Positions 34,915-46,935 of a DNA stretch of 64,000 nucleotides are shown here, one piece after another. Source of the stretch: Adiantum capillus-veneris (taxonomy: Eukaryota > Streptophyta > Polypodiopsida > Polypodiales > Pteridaceae); contig CM043971.1 of the NCBI GenBank assembly GCA_014529385.2, positions 60,840,709-60,904,708 of the forward strand, given 5' to 3'. Both the position numbers and the translations under genes were made by a program. The notes under the pieces were generated by a model. That model was not told the origin of the DNA and did no database searches. It was given only the letters and a program-made list of their open reading frames with translations. Each line of letters opens with the position of its first letter. Position 1 is the stretch's first letter.

Positions 34915-35868
34915 CATAGACCCCTAGGGAGGGGTATCTCTCAGTTTCGTCCCTCTATCATACTTAGTATTTTGGCATACCATACATTTTTCTTGTATAT
35001 CCACTTTCATGGTAGGCCAATAGAAATATATCTCTACTTCTCGAAAAGTAGATTGAATTCCTATATGCCCCATGTAGGGAGGAGCATGTGATTCATACAT
35101 GAATTTCTCATGAAGGGAGTGGGTAACACATAGCCTATTTCCATGGAGAAGATAACCCCATTGTGCAAGGTGAATGGTTCCTCTTTCTTTCCCAAAGGAA
35201 GGGCTGACATTACATCTTTAAAGTTAGGGTCAGTAGCATACTCATGTGTCATAGAAGATAGATCATTGTGAGTTGCTATAGACACCCCATTAACTTTTGG
35301 TCGTCGTGAAAGTGCATCGGCCACTTGATTGTGCTTACCAGCAATGTGAGAGATATGAAAATAAAATTGCGAAAGAAAATTTTCCCACCTCATTTGTTTG
35401 TCGGAAAGCTTGGTTTGTGTCATGAAGTACTTTAGACTTTGGTGGTTTGTTCGTAAAATAAATGGAGTCCCCAATAATTAGTGCTTCCATGTGTCTAGGG
35501 CATGTAGAACAACTAAAAGATCTTTCTCATAAATGCCCAAGACCTGCTCATCCGTATTGAGCCTTTGGCTCTCATATGCTATGGCATGCCCGTCTTGCAA
35601 GACTGCTTCAAGTCAATCACCACAAGCATCACATTGGACCTCAAATGTTTTTGAGAGATCCGGAAGCATGAGGACTGGTTGAGACGTAAGCTTCTCTTTG
35701 AGCTTGTCAAAAGCATTTTTCTTCTTAGGAGTTCATGAATACTTTGCATTCTTCTTTGTTAAGTCATGTAATGGTCCTGCTATTTGAGACAATTTTCTAT
35801 GAAGCGTCTATAGTATGCACACATACCAATAAAGCTTCTTAGTTCATGTGGATTACTTGGATTAGGCC
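34915..35868 (-). pseudogene. pol: Gypsy pol: end of reverse transcriptase, RNase H and integrase zinc finger (inverted half)
   Basis: Read from 35868 downwards: WPNPSN-like start, CAYYRRFIENCLK (end of the reverse transcriptase), then the RNase H block FILRTNHQSLKYF, HISHIAGKHNQVADALSRRP, and the integrase zinc finger GHIGIQSTFREVEIYFYW with CMVCQNTKY. Several stops are present. It is the continuation of the reverse transcriptase half on the other strand at 35869-36617, so the two halves of one pol gene now lie back to back. Confidence 0.8.
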
Positions 35869-36617
35869 ATGCTTTTATTACCTAGTATCCCTATGGACTT
35901 ACCTTCAAAACGAGGGGATGATGACCATCAAATTGAGCTCCTACCAGGAAGCTCACCACCTAACAAGCCTTTTTATCAAGTTTCCCAAGCTCAACAAGAG
36001 GAGATCATGAGGCAAGTACAAGAATTGGTACACAAAGGGATGGTGAGGCCTATCTCCTCTCCCTTTTGTTCTCCAATCCTTTTAGTGCAAAAGAAAGATG
36101 GTACACACCGTATGTGTGTGGACTATCGAGCACTAAACCATATCACTATCAAAAATAGATTTCCCATGCCTCGGGTCAAAGATCTGTTTAATAAGCTACA
36201 AGGCTCTACTTATTTTATTAGGATTGACCTTAAAAGTGGCTATCATCAAATAATGATAGTAGATGAAGATATCCTCAAGACCTTGTTTTGTACAACGTTT
36301 GGTCTTTATGAATATCTAGTCATGCCTTTTGGCTTGACCAATGCACTAGCCACATTCAATCGTTTGATGGAGAAAATAGTTAGACCCTATCGCAAGTTCA
36401 CTGGAGTGTTCTTTGATGATATCATCATCTACTCAAAGTCCTTGGAGGAACACAAGCAACATCTCCAAGTAATTTTGTCAAGCATTGAGGGAGAACAAGC
36501 TTTTTCTGAACCAAAAGAAAAATGAATTTTTCTACAAGAGATTCAATACTTAGGTCATATTATCTCTCAAGATGGTGTCCCTATGGATCCATCAAAAAAC
36601 ATCTTGGAATCCATTTA
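35869..36617 (+). pseudogene. pol: Gypsy reverse transcriptase, N-terminal half
   Basis: Reads DLPSKRGDDDHQIELLPGSS, CVDYRALNHITIKNRFPMPR, IDLKSGYHQIMI, VMPFGLTNALATFNRLM, then FFDDIIIYSKS, which is the catalytic [F/Y]xDD. After a stop at 36523-36525 it continues IFLQEIQYLGHIISQDGVPM, ending near DPSK. The expected next part is found only on the minus strand to the left, marking an inversion breakpoint at about 35868/35869. Confidence 0.85.
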
Positions 36618-36863
36618 GAAAAGTAGACAAGTCTAACTCTTCTTGATTCCTATCATTTTCATTTGATAAATCATAAGCGTCATTAGTGGATTCTTTGACA
36701 AAAATCATGTACGCAATATTACGACCAAATTAGCATCTATATACATGCTTTTTCCCTTGTAGGTGAAGTAGATTCTCCTTTTAGGGAACTTCATGTTGTT
36801 ACCATATACATGTGGTAGTGATGTGTGTGAACACACTAGGACCGCCAGGGCACTTTTCCCTCT

Positions 36864-38165
36864 TTAGCACTAGGTTGGTAATGGGACACTTTTATGTCCT
36901 GGGACACTTTTCAAAATGGATTTTCATGTGCTATTTATCTAGAAACTTGTCGCATGAGCTGAAAAAAACTCGACATTTTTTTGGAATACCAATTCCATCT
37001 TTAACCTTGTCCTTCCACAACATTTCACAATCTAAACTGTGTGAAAAAACGTGTCCTGTTTTTTGCTTTTTTCAACTTTTTGCAACTATACCACTCTAGA
37101 ATTCATGTTTGTGAGGTCTATAATGCTAGAGAACTATCTTTAGTAGTCCTCAACATGTCCGGATGCTTCTAGGGAGAAATAAATGTTAAAGTTGTAAGTT
37201 ATGACCAAATTAAAAAAATTGTCAAATCCTGTTTTTTAGCCAATTTTAGCTCTTCTATGATTTTTCTGGTGGCTTTCATGATATCCAAATGCAGTTTTGA
37301 TTTTCTATGTCGCATATTGTAACATAAAGCTAATATTCCTTGAGTTTTGGGGCACCTAATACCCTATTTTGCATAGTAGACAACGATGGTTGATTTTTTC
37401 AATTATAGAAGAAAGCGAAACATTCTAGTATATCAAGTATAGCTTTTTCAATATTGTTAGTTTCTTGTAACAACTACAAGCATTTTGTGGGTAGTAACCA
37501 TATCTAGTCATAAGGATCAAATTTGGCTAGATATTGAATAGTTTCTATGGGATAATACAACTCATAATGTTGAACCCAGTTTTTTCATGTTTGCTGTATT
37601 TAGCACTTCATCTTTGTCCCCAAGATTCCCCTTGGTAAGAGATGTATTATTGTGTTGGCATGCTCCATGACTCCTTATGAACCTAAAGGACAATAGGGAA
37701 CTAAGAAAACATGCATATATTATTTGTATTGAGCGTGGCTATAGAAACTTTGATGATAGGTTTGCAGAATGGTAAAAAATCAACTTTTTTGTACCTATTT
37801 CTTTTGGCAAAACAAAAAATAGTGAGTGAGAAGCAGTCATATGTTCTGATCACCAACCCATTGAAGTTAACTAGGGAATTTATCTCAAGTCCTACAAAAA
37901 TCCCTAATCTTATTTTTATGCAACAAAACGTAAGAAATGACTGTTTTGATGAAAATGTACTGGTCTATCAACTTTGGAGGCTTGGTGTGACCAAAAGATG
38001 AGAAATTTTACAAGTTTCTTATTTTGTCCATGTGTAGTAGGCCTTGAACTATAACCTCATGAAAGGATTTTACAAAATGAGTGGATCTACTATGGTTTTG
38101 GAGGTTTTTTTCAAAACCATGAAAGGACACTTTTATGTCCTATTAGGTTACCAACCTAGTGCTAA
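36864..38165. mobile_element. Non-autonomous terminal-inverted-repeat element, about 1.3 kb
   Basis: Ends are TTAGCACTAGGTTGGTAA at the left and its exact reverse complement at the right (38148-38165). Palindromic GGACACTTTTATGTCC lies just inside both ends. If the outer TA is a target duplication it would fit a Tc1/mariner-like element, but that is uncertain. There is no transposase frame. A related copy lies at 40721-41745. Confidence 0.65.
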
Positions 38166-38677
38166 TTAGGAAGCTTTTTCCCCCGAGCATTGTATATACG
38201 TCCATCACTCTAGGGCTATCTATCTTTCCATTTCACACTAAGTAACACACTCTTGTGAGCCTTGAGCTTCCTTTGTCTTCTCCAAGCTGTGTGCATTTCT
38301 CTGCAACCCTAATTCCAACAATTGATATTAGAGCAGGTTGCGTCCTCCTGGGCTTAGTCGCCAGCATCTCCAGCACATGCTTGCACACTTTCTCCGATTC
38401 CAGTGAGCTTTGGCGAGCATTCACAGTTTGATTTTTTTTTTGGGAAAGCTCGTAGAGTTTAGTTTGCTCAAATTTCTAAATAGTGCTCATTTCGGCCTTG
38501 TTTCTAAATAGTGCTCATTTCGGCCTCCGTCATTTTGTGCAAAATTTTTGTCAGTGTTGTTTTCTCCATATAACAAGTGCCTTATAGTGTACTACCGCAT
38601 GTGCTACATAACACGTGTTGTCCCCTCTTTGACTCTCCTCTTTTCAGGTAGTGTTCACATCAGGTGTAGCATTTACC
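38166..38677. other. Short non-coding stretch, possible copia LTR/leader
   Basis: Contains CAACAATTGATATTAGAGCAGG (38316-38337), which resembles an LTR end plus a degenerate iMet primer site (TGGTATCAGAGC) and precedes a copia gag start at 38678. The LTR is not delimited. Confidence 0.45.
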
Positions 38678-39165
38678 ATGGCTGACAAACACAAATGTGT
38701 TCAAGATGTTTTTGCTGAGGAGAGATTGGATGGGGATAATTACCCTATGTGGGCTTCCATGATGCAACATGTTCTTGTGTCAAAGGGCATCTGAATATTG
38801 TGCAGGGCATTGATGTATATCCTGGTTTTGAGGATGAAGGAGATGTTGAGGATGTTGCAGGTCTTGCTGTAAGAATTGCTGCTATTAGAGTTGTTTTGCC
38901 TACGGTAGAACAATCTTGTTGGGATGTAAAGGATGCGCAGGCTCATGCATTTATTGCATTGTCTGTGAAGGGCACCATTGTTCCTCACATTTGTTCAACA
39001 AAATCTGCAAAACAGGCTTGGGATATTTTGGCTGGTCTTTATGCAAGTCACAAACAATGAGGCTAAAATTTCTTTGCTACGTAAAGATCTGGAGTTGAAT
39101 ATTATGCATGAGGAAGATGATATGGACACTTTCTTGTCAAGGATATCAATGAGAAACTTATTTCT
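38678..39165 (+). pseudogene. gag: Copia gag fragment (different family)
   Basis: ATG 38678 reads ADKHKCVQDVFAEERLDGDN and YPMWASMMQHVLVSKGI. A frameshift is followed by AFIALSVKGTIVPHIC, SAKQAWDILAGLY, and another shift leads to KISLLRKDLELNIMHEEDDM. This is the UBN2/DUF4219 layout of copia capsids. It stops abruptly at about 39165, where sequence of another copia family begins. Confidence 0.7.
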
Positions 39166-39615
39166 TGAGGTTACCTTATCTTCTTCCACTCGAATTTTGC
39201 GAGGATTATTACATGTACCAGATCTTGAACATAATCTTCTTTCAGTTGCTAGACTTGTTCATCTTGGTCTGTTTGTTGGATTTGATCATACCAAATGCCG
39301 AACTGAGAAAGATGGACAGACTATAGCCACTGCTCCTCGAAACGGTAATTTTTTTGAACTCTCTCTCAACGATGCTGTAGCAAATATTGTCACTACTCCA
39401 GGTGATTATGATTGCAAAGTATGGCATCACCGTTTTGTTCATGCTGATTTCTCAAAACTCCTTGATCTTCAACGTCGTGATCTTGTTCATGGCATGGATA
39501 TTAAAGCCCATCCCCATATGGGAATTTGTGAATTTTGTGCTCTTGGGAAACACAATCGTAAACCCTTTCCTCTTTCAAATACAACTCATTCTCATGACAT
39601 ATTGGATCTTGTTCT
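39166..39615 (+). pseudogene. pol: Copia pre-integrase/integrase fragment of the 21.9-kb family
   Basis: About 450 bp closely matching 29220-29670: LRGLLHVPDLEHNLL, HTKCRTEKDGQTIATAPRNG, CEFCALGKHNRKPFPLSN. It ends after DILDLV where the integrase core should begin. It lies in frame with the preceding gag fragment. Confidence 0.8.
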
Positions 39616-39727
39616 GCTTTCCTTAGCGCCAATTGAGCTGCACAGGAGCCTCGAAGGGTGTTTAGAGGCCGCTCTTCTTGTTGCCCACCCTGGACCGCCT
39701 CAAATTGGTGCCCTCACTGAGGACTGA
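39616..39727 (+). pseudogene. Fragment of gypsy gag DNA in antisense
   Basis: 39634-39710 closely matches 3705-3781, the antisense side of the gypsy gag tail, so the third piece of this mosaic is a captured gypsy fragment read backwards. The open frame ends at 39727. Confidence 0.6.
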
Positions 39728-40009
39728 CTTTGTGCTTATTGTTGTTGTATTGCATGAATGCTTGAATTTAGCTTAATCAAGAAGATTATATGAATCATGA
39801 GAACTTGTATGACTGAGTTTAATTTCAATGCAACAAAAATTGATCTAGAATATGGTTTGGATTAGCGTAACATAAGAAAGGAAAAAAACATTTTCACATA
39901 AGAATCTAGAATTCATGAGACCTTTCAAAACTTTGTGTAGTTAGTTGATGTCATGAGAGAAAATGATTGTTTGGAACTAATCTTTGTGTGGTTCTAGCAT
40001 TGAGAGACC
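39728..40009. other. No gene seen
   Basis: AT-rich spacer before a gypsy gag frame. No LTR or primer site was recognised here. Confidence 0.3.
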
Positions 40010-40720
40010 ATGACACGCTATACCTTTGATGATATCTCAATCTTCTTCAGAAATCTAGAAGAAGATGTTGATGATTTTATTGTTGATTTTAGAATGGTTT
40101 GTCATATCCTTGGTAAAAGGGATGACATTGAAAAAGGGGATTTTCTATTGCTATGCCTTAGAGGCAACGCTGAGCAATGGTTTTGGAGTATGTCTTCTCA
40201 GATTGAAGATGGGTATACCCAAATTTCCAAAGCTTTGAAGACCAGATTCTCTAAATTTCCAACAACAGAGAAAGCATGGGCTTCATTAGGGAGACTTCAA
40301 CAACATGGTGAAGACTACTATGCTTATGAGGATATTTTTTCTCGTCAATGGGGAGGATATGGGTTTAGTTCTACATTTCCAGATTATGTAAAAATGGAGC
40401 AATTTATTTCGGGTTTGTCTCCTCTCCTAAAGACTAAGGTTACTTGTAGTGGACCCTCTACCTTTGAAGAAGCGGTCACTATTGCCCGAAGGAAGTTTCA
40501 CAAGTACTTCTACATCAAAAATGGTTTCCATCATTCTAGAAGAACCAACCATCATGAAAGTGTTTCTATCAAGGAGTCATCTCCTTTGCCATACTTGTCT
40601 CCTTCTACTCCGACAAATGTTGAAGAAGTTACTTACATGCCAACTGATTATTCAAGTGCTAAAGTGTGTGGCCAAGATTCAAATGTGGAATCTCTTTCTT
40701 CTACCTTGGCTAGAGGTTAG
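40010..40720 (+). pseudogene. gag: Gypsy gag fragment
   Basis: 236-residue open frame with a Retrotrans_gag-like core: ERDDIEKG-type helix (LGKRDDIEKGDFLLLCLRGN), AEQWFWSM, ALKTRFSKFPTTEKAW, then a YVKMEQFISGLSPLLKTKV segment. No zinc knuckle, because the gene is cut at about 40720 by the second copy of the inverted-repeat element. It plausibly belongs with the pol at 41745-45110. Confidence 0.65.
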
Positions 40721-41745
40721 GACTCATAGTTCTCAACATGTTTTGATGCTTGTAGGGAGAGTTAAGTGTTAAAATTGAAAGTTATGACCAATTTACAAGA
40801 ATTGCATAATCCTGTTTTTTGGCCAAAATTAGCACTTTTATGATTTTTTTGGTGACTTTCTTGATATCCAAATTCAATTTTGATTGTGTAAGTGTAATGC
40901 ATAACATAAAGCTAATCTTCCTTGAGTTTTGGGGGACCTAATATGCTATATAGCATAGTATATGATGATGGTTGATTTTTTTGATTGCTGAAGAATACGA
41001 GACATTTTAGAGTAGCAAGTATAACTTTCTCAATATTGCTAGTTTCTTAGTCCAATTGTGTGTATTTTGTAGGTAGTAACCATATCTAATCAGAGACTAC
41101 AAACCTGGCTAGATATTGAGTAGTTTCTATGGGTTTCTAGAGGTCATAATGCTAAACCCAGTTTTTTCATGTTTGTTGTATTTAGCACTTTATCATTGCC
41201 TCCAAAGTTCCAATTGTAAGAGATCCATTATCCTTTGACATGCTCCATGGATCCTTTTGAATCCAAAGGTCCAAAGGGAACTAATAAAACATGTATATAG
41301 TATCTGTATTGAGCGTGACTATAGAAACTTTGATGATAGGTCCGAGAATGGCAAAAATGCAACTTTTTTGTACCTATTTTTTTGCCCCAAAAAAAATTAG
41401 TGAGGTAAAAGCAACCATATGTTTTGGTCACCAACCCACTGAATTTAACTGGGCATTTTATCTCATTTCCTACAAAAATCCCCACTCTTATTTATATGCA
41501 ATCAACCGTAAGAAATTGCTATTTTGGGCAAAATGCATTGGTCCATCAACTTTGGAGGCTTGTAGTGACCAAGGGATGAGAAAAATTACAAGTTTCTCAT
41601 TTTTTCCATATGTAGTAGTTATTGAACTATAAGCTCATGAAAGGATTTTTCAAAATGAGTGGATCTACTATGGTTTTGGAATTTTTTCCCAAAACCTTGA
41701 AAGGACACTTTTATGTCCTGTTAGGTTACCATTCTAGTGTTAAAG
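40721..41745. mobile_element. Second, 5'-truncated copy of the 1.3-kb inverted-repeat element
   Basis: Closely similar to 37130-38165 throughout, in the same orientation, including the right end (GTTACCATTCTAGTGTTAA, a mutated terminal repeat). It lacks the left 260 bp and left terminal repeat. It separates gypsy gag from pol. Confidence 0.75.
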
Positions 41746-43262
41746 AAACGCTTTCAAAGCATGGTAAGGATTTTTCATTTGAGCCACATGAGATAGGATG
41801 TGTTGATCCTTCTATTGTAGCTCCTATGGTAGTTTTTGCAATACCTCATGTGCCTTGGAATCTGCATCATGTTCCTGTTCCAAAGGCTCATTTGCCCAAG
41901 TTAGTAGAGCTATTGAATGAAAAGATCACAATGGGGATTCTGGAGCCTTCTTGTGCTCCATACTCAAACAAGTGGTTCATAGTTCTAAAGAATAATGTTT
42001 CTCTATACTTCATCCAAGATATGCAACCACTGAACAAGGTGACAAGTAGAAGTGTAGGTACAAGACCGACTGTAGAACAGTTTGCAGAGGCATTTGCAGG
42101 GAAGGCAATCTACTCAATGGGAGCCTCTACTCAAGGTATGATCAATTTCTTCTTGCAATAGAAATCAGAGACTTGACAACCATGAGGACGCCTTTAGGTT
42201 TGGTAGAATGTGTACCTTGCCACAAGGAGCAACCAGCTCAGTTGCACATATGATGAATGTGATGAATAAGATCTTACATGACTTTATTCCTCAATGCCTT
42301 TCATTGATGATTTTCTTATCAAAGGATGTGAAGAAAGTAAGAAAGATGAAGCTTTGGATCTCCGGGGATGCCGTAGGTTTGTGGTAAATCACATAAATAA
42401 TTGTGATAAAATTTTGTCTAGATTGGAAGAAGTGAATCTTACTTTGTTAGGGAAAAAGTCTATGTTTGGTGTTAACAAAGTGCTCATTGTGGGGCACATG
42501 TGCGGGCCATATGGTAGGGAACCTTGTCCAACAAAGGTAGATGCCATCCAAATAATGAAAGAAACATGGACTAGCATCACTGAGGTTAGAAGGTTTCTGG
42601 GAGCATGTGTCTTTTATGGTATTTGGATTCCACATTATGTATATGTAACTAATCCTCTTTATCTATTGATTATGAAGAATCAAAAGTTTAAATGGGCAGA
42701 AGCACATGTAAAATCCATTAAAAAGCTAAAGGAATTGCTCCAGTCAACACCAACTTTGAGAAAGGTAGACTATGAGTGCAAAAGGCCAATAATTGTGACA
42801 GTAGACACCATTCCTACAGAAATTGGATGGGCAATAGGGTTAGATGATGATGAAGGACACATGTATGTGGTGAGATTTAAAAATGGGAAAGAGTGCCTAA
42901 TTGGTGCATGTGTGGTTGTAGAAACAAATTAAATACCACTTCTTGGGATGATTACAAGATGCTCAATGCCAAAAATTGCTATGTTGCGGTGGATTGCCTA
43001 CATTAAGTCCTTAAATCCTAAGTTTAAGCACATTGCAGGTAAAGACAAGACAATGGAAGATATGCTATCAAGGGCAAGGTATGAAGATGAGTCACAGATG
43101 ATTGATCAGGGAGATGATGTAGGCACAAAGTTCTATTCTATCTCTCATGTCAAAGGCAATGTCTACATGACTAATCCACTTGCATTGTTCTTGAAAGAGA
43201 TTTATGAAGGTGATTGGCTTCTTATTGGAAGCTACTTGAGTACTCTAGAAAAACAGAATGAC
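41745..43262 (+). pseudogene. pol: Gypsy pol: reverse transcriptase and RNase H
   Basis: Frames 41622-42161, 42294-42932 and 42948-43343 together read LLNEKITMGILEPSCAPYSN, IQDMQPLNKVTSRSVG (start of the reverse transcriptase), SFIDDFLIKG (catalytic IDD), RRFLGACVFYGIWIPHY, RPIIVTVDTIPTEIGWAIG (RNase H) and FKHIAGKDKTMEDMLSRA. Frameshifts near 42165-42290 and a stop at 42932 inactivate it. The hairpin element at 43263 interrupts the region before the integrase. Confidence 0.78.
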
Positions 43263-43713
43263 ATTAGGGAAAATTTGGACTCACAAAGGGGCCCTATAAG
43301 GAGTTTGACTTCCTCTCTCATGTCCAAAACGGGCGTGCAATAAAATTTTTGCAAATCAACTCTAAATTTGGTGGAGATTTGATAGTTAGAATCTCCTCTT
43401 CAAGTTTTTTCTAATGATATATAGCACATCACGAGATTCCTCAAATTTTGAAAGATTGTATTTTTTATCCTATAGATTCTAGATGAAATTGTCACATCAC
43501 AAAAGAATCAAAAAATAGAATCTTTCAAAATATGAGTAATCTCATGGCGTGCTATATATCAATAGAAAGAGCTTGAAGAGTAGATTCTAATTGTCGAATC
43601 TCCGCCAAGATTAGAGTTGATTTGCAAAAAATTTACCGCACACTCATTTTGGACATGAGAGAGGAAGTCAAACTCCTTATAAGGCCCCTTTGTTACTCCA
43701 AATTTTCCCTAAT
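43263..43713. mobile_element. Hairpin MITE, 451 bp, long inverted repeats
   Basis: Left end ATTAGGGAAAATTTGGACTC and right end its near-complement. The arms of nearly 190 bp pair almost throughout (for example CCTCTCTCATGTCC with GGACATGAGAGAGG), leaving a small loop around 43480-43500. Gypsy pol resumes on the far side. No coding frame. Confidence 0.8.
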
Positions 43714-45110
43714 ATTGGTCTGGACAAGAATTCAGGAGGATATGCAAGAAAGCATTTGGGTACTTCTTGAGGGATGGCTACTTGTGGAATCATCCTAAAC
43801 AAAAGGGTGCTACACCACAGAGGCTTATATGTGAAAAAGAGACTCAACTAAAGCTCATGCAAGAATTTCATGAGAGTCTATGGGCTGGACACAAGGGTGT
43901 GTGGGCAACCTTCTCCAAGTCGAAAGAAAAATGATGGTGGAACGGTATGTATAAAGATGTATCTCAATTCGTAGAGTTGTGTGTAACTTGTCAAATGTAT
44001 TCAATTGTATGACATCGTGATGGGTTTCACCCTACATATCCACTAGCCATGCACTATAAATGGGTTGAGGATCTAGTCACAATGCCTTTAGGACTTTGGA
44101 AGATGAGATACTTAGCAATTGCATGAGATGACCTAAATACCAATTTGAAGGACGAGCATTAAGAGATAAAACCAAAAAATATGTATGAAAATTTATTCTT
44201 GATGAGGTGATTTGCCGTTATGGTTTTGTGGGAAAGATCACTGCAGACAGAGGTGAGCTAGACACCAAGGAAGAAAGGGAGTTATTTTGTAGATTAGGAA
44301 TCAAGATTTCTCTTACTACAACTTACAACCTTGAAGGCAATGGAAAGAGTGAAAGAGTGCATCCTCCTATCATCAAAACTTTGTCCAAGGCTTGCAAAGG
44401 AAGAGTTGGTGAGTGGCCAAAATTGTTGCCATATGCTTTGTGGGATGATAGTACAACACATAGCTCAATAACTGGCTATATGCCTATGTAGCAGATATAG
44501 GTCAAAAGCCAATGATGTCGATTGAAGCACAATTCCCACATGGAATGTACTACCGTGGCAAGAGGGGCTTAGCGGGGAAGGTCTCCTTGCATTGCACATA
44601 AGGCATTTACAGAGAAGACATGGAGACATTGAGGCTGCAAAAGAACGACTCAAAAATGCAAGGTTGAAAAACAAGGACTACTTTGATCAGTGAAATCAGC
44701 TTAGGAGTAAAGCAATTGACAAAGGTGACGGGGTCTTAGTGTATGATAGTAGCCTTGATAGCCAACATACAATCATGCGTAAGTTCTCAAAAAGATGCTT
44801 TGGAGCGCATGCTGTAAAGCATGTGCATGAAAATTCTACTTACAGCTTGTTTGAACTAGATAGTACAAAAGTAAAGATTCCCATTGCAAGAAAAAGGATC
44901 AAAATCTTTAACAGAACAGGAGACAATGATCAAGAAGACGTTGACAAGGAGGAAAAACAAAACATAGGCAAAGATCAGAAAAACAAAACATAGGTGAAGA
45001 TCAGAGTGAAGATGAAGCGTTAGAAATGCATATGAAATCATAGAAGATGTACAAGAGAATTGGAACTGCAAAAAATCATATGTGGCACATACCAGAGGAT
45101 GTGCAAACTT
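43714..45110 (+). pseudogene. pol: Gypsy integrase
   Basis: Zinc finger: LMQEFHESLWAGHKGVW, then WWNGMYKDVSQFVELCVTCQ. Core: ADRGELDTKEERELFCRLGI, with the Asp in ADRGE and the Glu in GNGKSERVH. The C-terminal part reads KGDGVLVYDSSLDSQ and IARKRIKIFNRTGDND. Stops at 43932, near 44012 and elsewhere, plus frameshifts, make it a pseudogene. It runs to the polypurine tract at 45111. Confidence 0.75.
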
Positions 45111-45122
45111 AAAGGGAGTGGA
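45111..45122 (+). promoter_or_regulatory. Polypurine tract
   Basis: AAAGGGAGTGGA abuts the LTR start TGTTGTAC. This identifies the LTR that follows as the 3' LTR of the gypsy element to the left. Confidence 0.7.
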
Positions 45123-46935
45123 TGTTGTACTACGATACGATATGTGTATAGTGGGAGCGAATGCTACAAGATCTATCTTGCAACTTTTTAGATACATAAG
45201 TATATTTTCTATAATGTACATATGTATATCTAAGTATAGTAATAAGCTTTCTATCTCATCCTATTATTTATCTCAAGGGTAATATATTCTTACTTTACCG
45301 TCAAAAAGTACTATGGAAAAGGCATCAATAGCTTTGCTTCTTTAACTTGGGGCAAAAAGAATTGGTTCTTCCTTTCTACTATCTCATTATCATCTCACAC
45401 TCTAGCTAGATACTATATCTAGAGTAACTTCCAATATAAATATATTCTATGTATTTTTCATATTTTTCTTATATTTGTTTTTAAATAGATACTATGAAAG
45501 AATCAAATCCTAGTGGGACACTAGCTTGCATGATTCTCAAAGATACACCTATTTTGACTCATTATTACAATGATGATTTAAAAACTTTGTCAAGGAGCAA
45601 TGTCATGTTTTCATATTGCATGAGTTGTCCATTGGAATCAATGAAAGTTTAGGCTAAGGGGACCACAAGAAGACTTTTGCTACAAACAATATACCCTATT
45701 TTGATGATTTTTTTACAAAAGGTTCCAGTCCAAATTGGAAAAACTATATAAAATGGGAGTCGTAGCTTATGAGCTAAATTTTCTATTCTAATTTTTTCTC
45801 TTTATTTGGAGCTACGGTTGAGGAAATATTTCAAACTTTGTCAGTCCTTATTCACACTCGCTCTTCTCTTTCTTGTGTAACCCTTGGGGGTTCCTTTCAC
45901 CTATAAAAGGGGACCTCTTATTCCTTGAAAACCATTCACAAGGGAGTGAGACGATTGATGCCTAATTGTACTTAGTCATAAACATAAGCTTAATGCTACA
46001 CTCGCTCCTACAGGAAGACTAGCCAATCTTGTAGGCTATCTTTGGAAGATCAACTCTAATCAATGAAGGTCTTGAACTTGGTGCATCAATAATGGCTTGA
46101 ATTCTTCCCTCTTCTTCTCTCTCTGTCAAAATGGTGAATAATTGCCGAAGATTTTGTCAAGTAAGATGTGCTTTACTTTGATATTTTGTTGGTTTCTTGT
46201 TGTTTCTTTTTTCATCTCTAATCCAACACATATATATCCAATCCCATCTCCCTAACCATATATATTTCTCTCACTCCTAGAAAGCCATTTTCTCTATAAA
46301 TTCTAGATTCTCCTTGCTACAGGTATATCTCTCCCCATAGTATCCTTATTGCCTTTGGGCAAGAATAGGGCTTGGGAGGGAAAATTATCTTCTATTCTCT
46401 TCTTGCATATCTACATTTTGCACATACTAGAGGATGGTGTTTCTTTTTGTCCTAGTAAGGCTCAATGAAGTACTTCTCTCACTGGATCCCATCATACTAG
46501 ACTATAAATTTTATTTTGACATAAGTGTAGTTATCTCGCTATGAACCAAGAGGATTTGTACACACAATTAATGCCAATCACTAGACAAAACATATATATT
46601 AATGTAAGCACAAAATACAATCCGAAAGAACAATTCGTAACATGTTTGGCTGGCAATATTGAATGCCATTAAATCATCTATTAACCCTTTTATATTACCC
46701 ATAATACGATAGGACCATAGCCTTGATGTTTTCATCTTTGTGTTATTTTGATATTATCTTTTGTGTGCATGAGTGCAGAGAGAAAGAGTGGAGCTTCTTT
46801 GATTGCACTTCCTTCCAAACCCTAGACTTCATGGCATCTATGGTATAACTCCTTCATATAGTTTTTGGAGTGCTCTCACAAACTCTCACAGCCAAAAGCC
46901 CGGTGCTTTCGTGGGAAGACCACAAATTTTTGACA
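45123..46935 (+). repeat. 3' LTR of gypsy element, same family as the solo LTR at 5803-7839
   Basis: 1813 bp, TGTTGT...TTGACA, homologous in inverse orientation to 5803-7839 over its whole length, with a TATA box at 45901-45912. The right edge (46935) is set by where similarity with the solo LTR stops. No 5' LTR partner was found upstream. Confidence 0.75.
45901..45912 (+). promoter_or_regulatory. LTR TATA box (CTATAAAAGGGG)
   Basis: Matches the motif in the inverted solo LTR copy. Confidence 0.6.
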
